DNA from: Ilyonectria destructans
Taxonomy: Eukaryota > Ascomycota > Sordariomycetes > Hypocreales > Nectriaceae
Reading direction: 5' to 3'
DNA: 64,000 nucleotides
Assembly (NCBI GenBank): GCA_020740775.1
Contig: JAHEWK010000018.1
Span: 434,001 to 498,000, forward strand
Part shown: positions 53,981-64,000 of the stretch, in pieces
Layout: the number at the start of each line of letters is the position of its first letter
Position numbering within the stretch: the stretch's first letter is position 1
The notes under the pieces: generated by a model
Database searches by the model: none
What the model was told of the DNA's origin: nothing
The model's input: the letters and a program-made list of their open reading frames with translations, nothing else
Made by a program: the position numbers and the translations under genes

Positions 53981-55470
53981 AAGTGAGCTCAAAATTACAC
54001 CTAAAGAAACATGAGGGCGTGGATGTCATTTGTAGCGTCAACCGGTAGAGGAGGTGACTGAAAGCAAACTACCTTTAGAAGGATGGGCTCATGGACTTGG
54101 CTCACTGGAAGAACCAGATTGGACTATGCTCCAGGCAGAACTGAATTGAGCTTCTTCAGTCAATCAACCAGTCCCAAACTATCAGTTATGCATTGTGGAG
54201 CATTCCCTTTTGCACCTGGCGTAACAGTACCCGCCCGAGACCGGGTCAGTCGCATTAGCGCTGGGGATAATGGAGTAGATGTTCGTTCCCGTTCCAACTG
54301 ACCACTCATAGCTACCAGCTCTGCCAAGAAGGTGGATGTTTTGACACGCTAATGCAACTGAATTTACCGAGATTTTACGGTACGTAGGCAGGGTGCCTTC
54401 TGCTGGCAGGGTGCCATGGAGGTGCCAGAGGTGCCAAAGCTTCCAAATTGGGATACTCCGTACGATTCTGCTAGGCTGCTAGGTGGGCTGTTGGATGGGC
54501 TACGGCTACGGCGACGGCTGCGGATAGAGTATTCCTGTCATTAGCTGGGTATCGGGCGGATAGATTACTGACTGACTTGCACAGTTGGGATGGATTCGAG
54601 CTTCTGGGCTACTTCTGGGCTGCTGTGGGTGAGCGTCTGCGGGGCTGTGGCTGTAGTAGGGGAGCCGTGGGCTGATACCTCGAGCGACAAGACGGGAGGC
54701 TAGCCGGCCGCCATTATGGCCTTTTCCTTCACTGTCAAGTTTACACTGGCTCGCTCTACTGCCGGTAGGGCTGAGGCCATGCGTAAGTGGTCTATCCTAA
54801 TTCCTGGTCATCCACCAGACACGTTCAAGGGGGTTGTACCAAAGGCCAGGCTCCCCTGGAGACGGACGATTACTATCCCAGAACGCTTAGAGAACCCAAC
54901 GGGACTGATGACTTTCCCACTTATCAGTCAGAACCTACTCCGTACGGGTAACTCAAATCACACGACACTGGGTGACCCGCCGTACAGGGGTGCTTTTCAG
55001 CTGGTCCACGCCAAGGATGATGGAGGCAGTGACAAGCAAAACAGGCAATACAGGCCCTTGAGTGCGTCGCTAAGGCCTACTTACGGCCTGTAACTCGACA
55101 GAGGCGTCAGCAACATGACGTCAGAGGCTGCCTTGCGGATCATGGACTATGTGCTGTCGTTTCCATTTGCTTCTTCGCTCTGGTTGCCGGATCTGGAGGC
55201 TGCAGCTGGAGGCGCAGCGGTTATCACCAACCAACCAATCCAGATACGCCGCGACCTGGCCGCCCATGTAGGCCTCACCTCACGTGAGCTTTGATGAGGT
55301 TGGCTCGGGTTGAGTTAGGCTGCGCTGTCGAGGGTTTCCGTTCTGGGCTACCAACCGACCGTATTCTCCTCTGCCGCCTCTGTTTCTTGTTTTGGCACTC
55401 AAACACAATCACCACACTGAAGGAGGCACACCACACGCTTCCACCGATTCCATTTACCAACCTGTTCACT
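53981..55470. other. Gene-poor region with one small open frame
   Basis: The 54716-55093 plus frame (125 codons, starts at ATG) has no recognisable domain; its Arg/Pro-rich composition and repeat-like surroundings (GGTGCCA words near 54395-54440) make it doubtful. No RNA gene or terminal repeat recognised. Confidence 0.4.
54716..55093 (+). CDS. Doubtful small open reading frame, 125 aa
   Basis: Starts with ATG and ends at TAA; the product begins FSFTVKFTLARSTAGRAE and is Arg/Pro-rich. No domain, signal peptide or membrane helix. It may be a relic of a mobile element or chance; kept only because it is the longest frame in a 1.5-kb gap. Confidence 0.15.
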   Translation: MAFSFTVKFTLARSTAGRAEAMRKWSILIPGHPPDTFKGVVPKARLPWRRTITIPERLENPTGLMTFPLISQNLLRTGNSNHTTLGDPPYRGAFQLVHAKDDGGSDKQNRQYRPLSASLRPTYGL

Positions 55471-55471
55471 C

Positions 55472-55521
55472 TACTTTGTCACTCTGCTTTGTCACTCTAC
55501 TTTGTCACTCTACCTTGTCAC
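55472..55521. repeat. 13-bp tandem repeat in the leader of the next gene
   Basis: Units TACTTTGTCACTC, TGCTTTGTCACTC and TACTTTGTCACTC, then TACCTTGTCAC: almost four copies, ending about 50 bp before the ATG at 55571, in a pyrimidine-rich leader. Confidence 0.85.
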
Positions 55522-55570
55522 GACAATACGTCATTCCTCCGCCGTCACTGCCGTCACCAACGAAGCTCCC

Positions 55571-57967
55571 ATGTCCCACGGCCATCAACAACCCAGTCGA
55601 CGACGAAACGGCCGGCGGCACAGCCCACACCGCGAACGAAGCTGGAGGCGGAGGTTCAAGGAAAGATTCAAGGAGGAATATGACGCGCTGAAACGAAAGG
55701 CGAGGTGGAAAGCTATTGACTGGGCATTCCTGTTCGTCAAATACGCCGCTCTCGAATGGAAGCCTAGGAAACCACTGCCGGAACTCCCTTCTCACAGTCA
55801 CAAGCGCTATCCCGAGCCCAACAAACACCACCCCCATCGTGAAAGGAGCCCAGAGCTGAGGGGACGTCGTCGGTGCCACCATGGATCTCGACGAGAACTG
55901 AGAGATGCCTCGTACCATCGGTGGCCACATGGATCCTCCATCTCCACCCCCAGGCCGAGGCCCAAGTCGCCGCACTCCCAGGCAAGGTCCCATACGCGAC
56001 GCCCAACTCGTCTTTCCGAGGACGATGAGGACTTTGGCGATATTGGAGCTTATAGGCATGAAGTCCTGCATACAGGCTTCGACCCCCCTAGACCGACGAG
56101 GCCCAAGTCTCCGCACTCCCAGGCAAGGCCCCATATGCGACGCCCAACTCGCCTTTCCGAGGGCGATAAGGACTTCTGGCATGTTCGAGTCTATGGGCAT
56201 GGCGTTCCGTACCCAGGCTTCGACTCCTTCGACACCCGGGGTGACTCGGATGGCGATGACCATACCCCGTCTGATTCGGAAAACGGCTACGACAGCGATC
56301 TCAGCGAAGCCCTCTCTGGTTCAGGTACAGATTACAATGAGGGCCTCGATGTTGTCACCCCATCTGATTCTGAAGGAGAGTCGACTGCAAGTCTTCGCAG
56401 CCCTCAACCCGAACCGCAATGGGTTCCAACCACAGGCTTCGACCACTTCGACACCTTGGGTGGCTTGGACGACGATGACCATGGTCCCCTCACCCATACC
56501 CCATCTGATTCGGAAGACGGTTACGATAGTGATCTCAGCGAAGCCCTCTCTGGTTTAGGCATAGACCACAATGATGGCCTCGACGTTGTCACCCCATCTG
56601 ATTCGGAAGAAGAGTCGACCGCGAGTCTCCGCGGCCCTCAACCCCAACCGCAAGGGGTTCCGACCACAGACTTCAAGCATACCTCCACCAATCCAAACAG
56701 AGATCGTGCCAAGGATCGTCCTGATGTTTCACCCTCCCTGCATACCACATTGGATACGGACTTCAACGATACTGCACCCGAATCGGACGAAGATGACGCC
56801 GGGGATTCTTTTGATACTCCTCCCTCTTCGTATAAGATATCGGACGAAGATGAAGACGAAGACAGTGATCTCAGGTCCTGTTTATCCGACTCAGATGGAG
56901 ATGAAGAAGAGATTGCTCACCAAGCCGCAATCCTTCCGCTCCAAGTTGTCAAGGTGGACCTCGGCGACACGCTCCCCAACTCGGGAGAGAATCGGGATGC
57001 TCCACCCAGCTCCAACCCGCCTGATCCGAGCGAAGACTACCAGGTGGAGAACATCCTCAATGCCGTAACCAGTCTACACCAAGTTGCGCATGTGGATCTC
57101 GGCGACAGCTATTCCGACTCTGACGAGTCTCAATACCATTCCGACTTTGACGAGTCTGAAGATGAAGATCCGGCAACAGACCTCAGTGCCGCGTTAATTG
57201 ACGCGTCCCCTGAGGGCGAGGGAGAGGTCGACGACAGCCTTGACCAGGATGCCATCACACCTCCCATCACGAGCCCGGAGAAGCTCGAAAGAGCCTCCGC
57301 TATCGCGTCCGTTGCCCTCCCTTTATCACAAGAGGATGTGACTGGACCAGGAGACTCCAAGGCAGAGTCCGCAGCAAGCCACAACGCTTCTGGGACTGAG
57401 ACTCCTGGCCCGCAGCCGCAGCCTTCGTCCTTGGCTAAGCCATCCTCTACGAAGGCTGTCTGCTCCACCAAGGGGCAAGTTGCTCCTAGGGCTAAGTCAC
57501 CCATTAATCTCTATCCGGGATTAATTGTCCGGAGACAGGTTGGGGAAGACAAACATCCTCATCTCATTACGCAGAAGGTACAACACAAAGGAAATCCAGC
57601 TGTTGTGGCACATCCCTGCACGTCTCGTCCCAAAAAGTGGAAATTCAGAAATCAGTACCAGGAGCAGACAGAGAAACACTACTGCTACCTTGGGGGTATC
57701 AAGGGAAAGCATTTTGAAACCGATGGCATTCCAAAGCCAAAGGTGGCCGAACTTGATATCCAAGGCCCACCAATGCCTTATAAGACTTACATCAAACTTG
57801 AGGAATACGAGCCTTTTGACCCCAACGACTTCGTTCCGTTTGGGCGTAAGAAGCGCCAGCTACCTCCTGAAAGTTTGGAGAAGTTTCTCAACCTGTACAG
57901 ACCTACACGGTTGCAAAAGAGTCCTCCTGGGAGCGTCCTCGCCGCGCAACCGGAAATACTCATGTAA
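55571..57967 (+). CDS. Repetitive, acidic, intrinsically disordered protein, 798 aa
   Basis: Single long frame; the ATG at 55571 is the first, the upstream extension starting at TTG inside a repeat. Residues 1-45 are very basic (RRRNGRRHSPHRERSWRRRF). Residues of about 131-200 hold two copies of a PKSPHSQAR...RRPTRLSE unit. Residues of about 230-390 hold two copies of a 78-residue acidic unit (TPSDSE.GYDSDLSEALSG then LDVVTPSDSE). More Asp/Ser/Glu-rich stretches follow to about residue 580, and a better-ordered C-terminal 150 residues (KPKVAELDIQGPPMPYKTYI and YEPFDPNDFVPFGRKK) are probably the conserved part. No domain recognised. The many SDSE-type sites suit casein-kinase-2 phosphorylation. 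A nuclear role is a guess from the charge pattern. Confidence 0.6.
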   Translation: MSHGHQQPSRRRNGRRHSPHRERSWRRRFKERFKEEYDALKRKARWKAIDWAFLFVKYAALEWKPRKPLPELPSHSHKRYPEPNKHHPHRERSPELRGRRRCHHGSRRELRDASYHRWPHGSSISTPRPRPKSPHSQARSHTRRPTRLSEDDEDFGDIGAYRHEVLHTGFDPPRPTRPKSPHSQARPHMRRPTRLSEGDKDFWHVRVYGHGVPYPGFDSFDTRGDSDGDDHTPSDSENGYDSDLSEALSGSGTDYNEGLDVVTPSDSEGESTASLRSPQPEPQWVPTTGFDHFDTLGGLDDDDHGPLTHTPSDSEDGYDSDLSEALSGLGIDHNDGLDVVTPSDSEEESTASLRGPQPQPQGVPTTDFKHTSTNPNRDRAKDRPDVSPSLHTTLDTDFNDTAPESDEDDAGDSFDTPPSSYKISDEDEDEDSDLRSCLSDSDGDEEEIAHQAAILPLQVVKVDLGDTLPNSGENRDAPPSSNPPDPSEDYQVENILNAVTSLHQVAHVDLGDSYSDSDESQYHSDFDESEDEDPATDLSAALIDASPEGEGEVDDSLDQDAITPPITSPEKLERASAIASVALPLSQEDVTGPGDSKAESAASHNASGTETPGPQPQPSSLAKPSSTKAVCSTKGQVAPRAKSPINLYPGLIVRRQVGEDKHPHLITQKVQHKGNPAVVAHPCTSRPKKWKFRNQYQEQTEKHYCYLGGIKGKHFETDGIPKPKVAELDIQGPPMPYKTYIKLEEYEPFDPNDFVPFGRKKRQLPPESLEKFLNLYRPTRLQKSPPGSVLAAQPEILM

Positions 57968-59067
57968 GAATCTTCGATCTGTCACGCAAAGGCGTACAGC
58001 CCGCCGGCCTCCTCCTCCCTCCGAGCGTCACCGCCAACGGAGATAGGAGTAGAGAGCCCAAGGCCGACTGCACACGCCGTGCCAGCACATAGACCGCCGA
58101 TTATCCAGCCAGATTTTCGACGAAGTCTTGACCAACAAACTCGGATACTCTTTTGTTCATTCGACATGAGTAGCCAATCTCAGAGGTTATGGATTTGCCA
58201 ACATATGCATTTCCATTAAGATTACTATGATTCGCTACGGTGGTGTGTTCCTAATCCGCGAGGATGACTGGAAAACACCCTTCGTTTAACATCAGTAACA
58301 AAGACGTATACACGAAAAAAGAAAAAAAGAAACCCAGAACTGGAGTGCCCGAGACTATCCGCCATGGCTTGGTTAAAAATTGAAACCAGCCAGGGACGAT
58401 GGAAAAGCAACCAGATTTTTGGCGTTTTAAGGCGATGCCTTATTGTGACTCTAATTTGAGTTGCACAGATGGGGGCGCGATGAGGTTTGGATATGGCTTT
58501 ACTCCAGACCTCATAAATTGCGCCTTCATTTGCACGCACGGGGACGGGACGAGGCTTTGAATATGGCTTTCGTCCCGACCCCATTCACTGCGACTTCATT
58601 CGCACACACGGGGACGAGATGGGTGGTTGGATGAGGTTTGGAGGCCACGACATAGATTGCACGCTCATTGACACGCATGGGAGGAGATGGGAGTTTGGAT
58701 AAGGCTTGAAGTCACAATATAGATTACACGCTCATTAACAGGTACGGGAGGAGGAGTTTAAAGTTCTGTTATCAATACACATTCGTTTACGTGCCGACAT
58801 AAGATGTCTATCTCCTTCATGAAACCTTGGGAGCTGCCCATGCGGTTAACTCATTACTCTACAGTGTGCCAGTATTTGCGGTAGTGGTGATTCGACGTGA
58901 TCCTCAAGTGCTTCTGGTACTAAGCAGATAACACGGCTCTTTCGATGCGATTCGCTGAACCGTGCCTCGAATTGACTGATAAGCTGACCTCATGAGATAG
59001 ACGCGCTGGAAGTACCAATTATAAGTGCGAGGTACGCGAAAATAATATTCTTCTGAGTGATAGTTTC
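57968..59067. other. Intergenic region with a degenerate satellite-like repeat
   Basis: No gene. 58479-58750 is a four-copy tandem repeat (see separate entry). Minus-strand frames across it are repeat artefacts. Confidence 0.45.
58479..58750. repeat. Degenerate tandem repeat of about 68 bp, four units
   Basis: Units begin near 58480, 58545, 58615 and 58683. Each carries a GATGAGGTTTGGA-like start, a middle such as CATAGATTGCACGCTCATT and a CACGGGGACG or CATGGGAGGAG end. Divergence between units is considerable, with many C/T and G/A changes, so RIP or plain age may have acted. Confidence 0.7.
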
Positions 59068-59836
59068 CTACTTAAAGCTCTTTTCAACAGCATCGAGAAG
59101 CCTGCTGCCTTCCGGCTTATAGCCGTCGACAAATTCCCTGCCATAATCTACCTGAAAATTATCTGTATCCGCAGAAGTTACGTCAGGAACACACCAGCAG
59201 AACAAGAAAGGGTATATACTGACCATATGTAGTCTCGGGTTTGGTCCGGCAAAAGCCACAGATAACTCGCCGAATCCCATCGGCCAAATCCAGGCGAGGG
59301 TACATCTCGTTAACAGCATTAAACACGTCCCACGAGATCGTTCCAGCTTTATCGAAATTAGGACCTCGAAAGTCGGCCCTAACCCCAAAGGCGCAGGCCT
59401 TGACGACTGTTTGTTTGTACAAGGCAATCGTACCGGTAGTATGCAAAGCAATTGCATCCCAAACTAACTGGATCCTATGCTCGTCCCAGTGCTCCGCCCT
59501 TCCATTCCGTTGCTCCTCTTGGATCCAAGCACGAGCGGCTTCCGCTCCATCCACCTCGAAGCGTTTGTCTTGGGAAACCAGGCCGCCTGCGTAGTCCCAG
59601 CCAAGATCGTGGAAGATGGCGCTAATTGCGTGCGCCTCTAGGTCCATCTGCGGGAGAATACCCTTTGCGTGGAGCTCCTGGTAGACGACGACACCAAGGA
59701 TCCATGATCGCATCACATGGTTGAACGCGAAGTCATCGCTGTGTGCACGAGCATACTCCTGAGCAGCCCGAACAACCGGCGTGTCAACAACTGTAACTCC
59801 CGCAATGACTTTTGTCGCGAGGTCGGGAGTCGCCAT
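59068..59836 (-). CDS. HD-domain protein, cyanamide-hydratase-like, 235 aa
   Basis: Minus-strand exons 59836-59224 and 59162-59068 (708 nt; 61-bp intron). HD-superfamily metal ligands are visible: His40 in NHVMRSW and the paired His76-Asp77 in IFHDLGW, followed by FEVDGAEAARAWI and WDAIALHTTG. This pattern fits fungal cyanamide hydratase (urea hydro-lyase) and its relatives, which hydrate cyanamide to urea using zinc; related HD enzymes are also suspected to act on isocyanides. The splice was chosen to give TTYDNF, the family's usual C-terminal block. A second family member lies 3.3 kb away (63124-63930), also on the minus strand, with a carbonic anhydrase between them. Confidence 0.8.
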
Positions 59837-61622
59837 TTTGGTCGTCTGCGTAATATCCTGTTTGCGCGATGTAATAGCTGTGTGATGGCGACGAGGTGAA
59901 AGAGCTCGTATTGTTAGGCACTGGTGACCTATAACGACAGCATTAAAACTCCTATTTAACCACAAGCGAAAATATTACTTCCGAGCACAGTCGGAGCTTG
60001 ACACTGCAATGACTCTTTGGGCTAATAAGCTAACCAGCATCTCGGTAATCATGATCACTCGGGATCAAGCAATGCGAACTCTCGAAATCCAGGATGTGGG
60101 TTTACGATTAATAATCAACGACTCCCCTTCCGAGTTGGACAGCTGATGATTTGTACTGTAATGCTTTTGCGCACACGGCTTTCGTACACGCTGCTGAAGC
60201 AAGATCCGAAGCATTTCGGAGAGTTCTCCTGTATCGGATAATGAGGAATCATGAACTCTGATTACCAACCACTGCAGCGTACCGAGTACGAATCGGCACT
60301 GGCGCGGCCCCCCTTAGTCGGTCCCTCAGGAGACACAAAGTTGCCAGGGGGTTCCTGTGTCGACTGTATGTGCATGACCCACGGATTTGCTCTACGTTGT
60401 CGGCAGATATCATAATCATTATACATTAAAAAGTCCCCGTGTAATGCAATACAAACCCGTCCCTACTAAAAGCTTCCCATTGCCAGCACAGTTATAGACC
60501 CAATTTCATAACCAATAGTATTTAGCTGTCTATCTGTTAGGCTAAATTCATCGGCCAGGATAATAAATCCAGTATACTTGCCTCCAGGTAGATACTAGTA
60601 AGGGGTACTAACTACCTTAAGCCTTTTGCTACTAATATTAAGTGCTACTTTCTTCTAAGGTTAGACACTGGATACTCACGGGCGCAAAGCCAGTTTATTT
60701 GCACCGCCAGTATTAGTCAAAGCCCTGCGGCTATCGGGGAGCAGACAGCCCGGCTTATCTAGATTGTCGGCGTAATCTTCATAGCTAAGAAGTACAAACG
60801 CAATAGGAAGCAACTCTGCAGGACTTAGTACAGCCTGCTCATTATTTCTTAGGATACCGACACTAATATCCCACTCCGCGCCGGCGGGAGAGAAGATAGG
60901 ATCTATAAGCAGGTCAATACCTAAGGCCGTGAAAGTGTAGGTGAGCATGAGCAGCTGGCACATGTATAACTTGCTTAGTAAATCCCTGCCCGCGTTGGGT
61001 CGGGTGGGGTTATGTCATTACGACCGGCGGCAGAAACTTTCCGCCCACCAGCTGTGTAAGGTAGCGCGCCACAAAACTGTTATTGCTGTCAAAAGTATGG
61101 GACCCCATGCATTTGCTAGGTTTGTCATGTGCTATAGCCTCTATCCACTAACAATTGCCAATCGTTCGACGTATAATTACTTAAAAAATAAAGTTAACAC
61201 CCGAGTGAGCTCGGAACATAGACTCCATCAGCTGACATAATGATTCCACATCAAATCGAACCAATTAGATTGCTTTACGTTGAATTTCTATCAACCATTC
61301 TTCCATTTCTTCTGACGTCATTTGTCAGCTAACGCAGTCAGCCTGCACCGATTCCCGAAGCGCCCTGCCACAAGTGCTTATATTTTCCTGCACTTTGGAG
61401 AGTATACCGTTCTAGTCGATTTGAAAAGAGGTAGTATCCGAACGCCTTCGGCACTTAAATTCTATCGACTGTCACACTGCAGAATCGCCGACGGATTAGT
61501 CGCCCTTGCAGCCAACCCTTATGACAGATACAGCACTTATATAATACTGATTACTAAAGGACGGATGAGTCTCCGATGACTCTCGGGTGGATTTTTAGTG
61601 TAACTATGCGACACTCGGAACA
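59837..61622. other. Long intergenic region, no gene supported
   Basis: Holds a minus-strand frame at 60676-60963 (95 codons, no recognised domain) and several small plus frames. The region around 60400-60700 is mildly AT-rich. Nothing certain is present. Confidence 0.4.
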
Positions 61623-61634
61623 ACATATATATAA
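61623..61634 (+). promoter_or_regulatory. TATA-like box of the carbonic anhydrase gene
   Basis: ATATATATAATA about 150 bp before the ATG at 61782, followed by a pyrimidine- and CAAC-rich leader. Confidence 0.4.
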
Positions 61635-61781
61635 TAGAACTCAACTCTCCTGGTTCTCTTGCAATTTGTATCATCACCAACCTCCAAATCCTGTTACGCA
61701 TTGCTTAATCAATCACCACGCGCCAATTAACCAAGACTCATTGAACCGACATATCAACCCATCGTTTACGAAGAAGATAAA

Positions 61782-62566
61782 ATGGCCGAGACTGTTGCCG
61801 ATCTTATTGCAGCCCACGAGTCTGTTCTCGCTGTGTTCATTTATGACCGAAAAGTTCCTAACCTGATGAGAGTAGACCCCAGGCGTTCGTACCGTTCCCG
61901 ACCATCGCCGACGTGAACAAGGAATCCAAGCCTCGCCTTACTATCGTCGGTATGTGACCCCGTTTGCCTTTTTTTCCACTTTGTCTGGAGACTCGCTCAC
62001 CAGCTGCGATACCGTCAGTGGCCTGTGTAGATCCTCGATGTAGCGTTGACCGATTCATCGACTTGAACCTCGGAGTGCCCAATGGTGAAAGTAAGTGAAG
62101 AAAGAGGGAGTCGCCTGCAAGGAGACTAATCAGGAACCAGTGGTTATGGTCTCGCGTAATGCCGGTGGCAACATTCGCTTCGCGGTCCGGGATATTCTCC
62201 TTCTGGATGCGAGGTTCGCAATCGATGAAGTCGTCGTTGTTCATCACACAGATTGTGGCTCGCTGATGTTTACGAACGATTGGATGCGCGACACCGTCAA
62301 AGCGCGAGTAGGTGAGAGTCATTGGGAGGAAATTGACCAAATCAACTGGGGCGCCAATACGGAGTAAGTATCAAATCTATTATGGTGAGGATCTGTTACG
62401 TCGAGAAAGTTTGCTAATGCTTGGGTACAGCATGGCGGACAGTGTTAGAGGTGACCTTGAGTGGCTTCATGCCAACAAGGTTATTAGGGATGAGCTTAAG
62501 AATACGGCACGAGGCTTCCTCTATGACATCAAGACTGGAAAGGCTGAGGAAATTAAACTTGCTTAG
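61782..62566 (+). CDS. Beta-type carbonic anhydrase, 182 aa
   Basis: Five exons: 61782-61832, 61883-61949, 62019-62090, 62141-62363 and 62431-62566 (549 nt; introns 50, 69, 50 and 67 bp). Small exons hide the gene from simple frame searches. Zinc ligands and the active dyad are all present: Cys42-Val-Asp44-Pro-Arg46, and His99-Thr-Asp-Cys102 in VVVVHHTDCGS. The SRNAGGNIR block lies between them. The enzyme interconverts CO2 and bicarbonate. Length fits the short fungal/bacterial-type beta class; no signal or targeting peptide is evident, so it is probably cytosolic. Intron choice was forced by phase and by the family blocks. Its neighbours are two cyanamide-hydratase-like genes on the opposite strand. 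Confidence 0.87.
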
Positions 62567-63123
62567 TTACTATGGTTTATAATGAACCGCAAGTAGCTTA
62601 TCAATATGTCAATTTAAAGGGGATTTCTTTCAGTCCTGGTTTCAATTGTAGTAATTATGAGAGGGCGCTTCCTCTGTTTCTAGGTAGCAAGTGCAGCCAT
62701 TCTAGTCTGTTGCACAATAATAGCTGAGGCCTCTAGCAAAGCTGTAACACTTCTGGGTCACTTGTTACCTGTAACACACAAACTACTTACCTGTTGCAAT
62801 CAAACTATATACCCGGATCCAATAACAGAAGTATGGGACAACTAAAGAGATGTAGGCTCTAATTAGATTAAAAGGACTTTCTGGATTAATTGGTACAGTT
62901 GTATAAGCCAAGATACGAAATATCTGCCTTGGGCGTTGGACCAAGAAAAGGGGCACAGAAATCAATAGATATAAGAACTTGGAGCAGCCACATAGCTAAG
63001 GGGACTAACCACCCTTATAAACCTTAATCAGAATCATAGTGTCTTTAGCTACTGTCACATCTAGGTCTTAGGGCATATAAGTCTCATTTTAATATCTCTT
63101 CATAGACAACAGAAAGGCCTCAG
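62567..63123. other. Intergenic region between carbonic anhydrase and the second HD gene
   Basis: No gene supported. A minus-strand frame at 62783-62965 contains words faintly like a copia polyprotein, too weak to call. Confidence 0.35.
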
Positions 63124-63930
63124 CTAAGCTCCATCTGCAAGCTCATCAATAGAGGCCATCACTCCGTATAAATTCCTGGCACGTTGGGCATCCTCTACTA
63201 CCTTGTTGAACTCCTCAACTCCCGTGCCTTTCCCATCGTAGCCCCACTCCATTCCGTAGTGCACAACGTTGCTGTCGAATGTGTAGCGTCCCCTGTCCCT
63301 GCACAAGCCGCAGAAGATCTCCTTAAATTCTTCCGCAAAATGGATGCGCGGAAACGCCTTGCAAATCTCCTTGAACTCTTCATTCGTCATGACCCCTTTC
63401 AGGTTCGGCAGGTCATCCGGCAGCCCAAGGAGGTGGAGGCTCGGGCCAAGGAGGTCGCCATGGATGCCGTAGTGGACAAGCGCGACTTCGGGCTCTTTCC
63501 AGGGCGCAAAGGACTCCATCGTATGCAGAGCGATGGCATCCCAGGCCATCTGCATGCGGCGGCCGCTTTTGCTCCAGTCACCATCTTTCTCCGGTGTGGT
63601 GTCGATAAAGTCGCGAGCGAGGTTGGCTCCGTCAACCTCGAAACGCCTTGTATTCGTCACAAGCTCCTTCGTTTTAGTCCAAGCGAGGTCGTGGAGGAGA
63701 CAGCTGACGACGACAAGCTCGACGTCAAGCGCATCGCCCAGCTTGGCAAATTCGGGCATCTTCTTCTGGAGGAGGAGGCAAAAGGCTGCACTTCGCAGAA
63801 CGTGATTCATGACTCCCGGGGTCGAATACTTCTTTGCATGTTTGTAAGAAGATAACACGAGGGGAGTCGTGGGGAACTGTATCCCGGTCAAGGGGAAGGA
63901 AGGGAAAGGGTTGGCAGTTGACGATGCCAT
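63124..63930 (-). CDS. HD-domain protein, cyanamide-hydratase-like, 268 aa
   Basis: Intronless minus-strand gene starting at the ATG 63930-63928. Metal-binding residues: His43 in MNHVLRS and His80-Asp81 in LLHDLAW, then FEVDGANLARDFI and WDAIALHTME, the same order as in the gene at 59.07-59.84 kb. The two are clear paralogues with diverged sequence and different gene structure (intron absent here), so the duplication is old or the copies came separately. The C-terminal 60 residues (HYGMEWGYDGKGTGVEEFN) extend past the partner's end. Predicted cytosolic zinc hydratase or hydrolase acting on cyanamide-like compounds; the true substrate is open. Confidence 0.8.
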   Translation of the reverse strand: MASSTANPFPSFPLTGIQFPTTPLVLSSYKHAKKYSTPGVMNHVLRSAAFCLLLQKKMPEFAKLGDALDVELVVVSCLLHDLAWTKTKELVTNTRRFEVDGANLARDFIDTTPEKDGDWSKSGRRMQMAWDAIALHTMESFAPWKEPEVALVHYGIHGDLLGPSLHLLGLPDDLPNLKGVMTNEEFKEICKAFPRIHFAEEFKEIFCGLCRDRGRYTFDSNVVHYGMEWGYDGKGTGVEEFNKVVEDAQRARNLYGVMASIDELADGA

Positions 63931-64000
63931 GGTTGTTAGTGTCGATTTTAGAGAGACGAGAATATCTGAGTCAGTGACTGGAGATGCGATGAATGCGTGC

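Noticed and set aside
55505..56263. 252-codon minus-strand open frame
   Set aside because: Antisense to the repetitive acidic protein; its composition mirrors the repeats of the plus-strand gene.
60676..60963. 95-codon minus-strand frame as a gene
   Set aside because: No recognised domain, no convincing flanking exons; could be relic or chance.
62783..62965. Copia polyprotein fragment on the minus strand
   Set aside because: Only a few words resemble the family and the frame breaks; too weak to annotate.
1..64000. tRNA or rRNA genes
   Set aside because: I scanned by eye for B-box-like words and found none in a convincing cloverleaf context; a covariance-model search would be decisive.

Overview
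The window is nuclear DNA from a filamentous ascomycete (Pezizomycotina, most likely a Sordariomycete; the species cannot be fixed from sequence alone). The evidence is short GT-AG introns of about 45-90 bp with CTAAC/CTGAC-like branch sites, ascomycete-specific families (HET, Zn2Cys6, MHYT, DUF3433, tannase, TRI12-type pumps, pisatin-demethylase-like P450) and sharply bounded AT-rich islands with the CpA-to-TpA footprint of repeat-induced point mutation (RIP). Gene-bearing segments of ordinary base composition alternate with transposon graveyards, a two-compartment accessory-type landscape. I reassembled exons by hand; in nearly every multi-exon gene the exon lengths sum to a multiple of three and the phases agree.

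Layout. 0.5-3.5 kb: MHYT sensor gene. 4.1-7.0 kb: wrecks of a SANT/Myb-like gene and a double-chromodomain gene. 7.5-8.4 kb: AT-rich island. 9.8-13.8 kb: a seven-helix receptor and, convergent to it, an MFS transporter. 13.9-16.2 kb: minisatellite plus RIP islands holding a clean solo LTR with a target-site duplication. 16.2-23.7 kb: arylamine N-acetyltransferase, Zn2Cys6 regulator, a DUF3433 membrane protein whose first exon is tandemly duplicated, and a secreted, probably GPI-anchored cysteine-rich protein. 24-25 kb: short tandem repeats and a pogo-type transposase scrap. 25.2-29.3 kb: a five-exon 1282-residue protein I do not recognise. 30.5-36.4 kb: C2H2 regulator, TRI12-like pump and a divergently transcribed phloroglucinol (DAPG) hydrolase-like enzyme. 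37.5-39.5 kb: HET protein. 39.6-47.1 kb: RIP islands, OrsD-like zinc-finger fragments, and one intact membrane-protein gene. 47.6-54 kb: dienelactone hydrolase pseudogene, tannase/feruloyl esterase, P450. 55.5-58 kb: a repetitive, acidic, disordered protein. 59-64 kb: two cyanamide-hydratase-like HD-domain genes flanking a small beta-carbonic anhydrase.

Themes. Much of the intact gene set fits handling of foreign small molecules: N-acetyltransferase, efflux pumps, a phloroglucinol hydrolase, tannase, P450 and possibly cyanamide/isocyanide-type substrates. The sets that look most like working units are the TRI12-like pump with the DAPG-hydrolase-like enzyme (shared 442-bp promoter, a C2H2 regulator next door) and the HD / carbonic anhydrase / HD trio. 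The most novel single item is the unrecognised 1282-residue protein.
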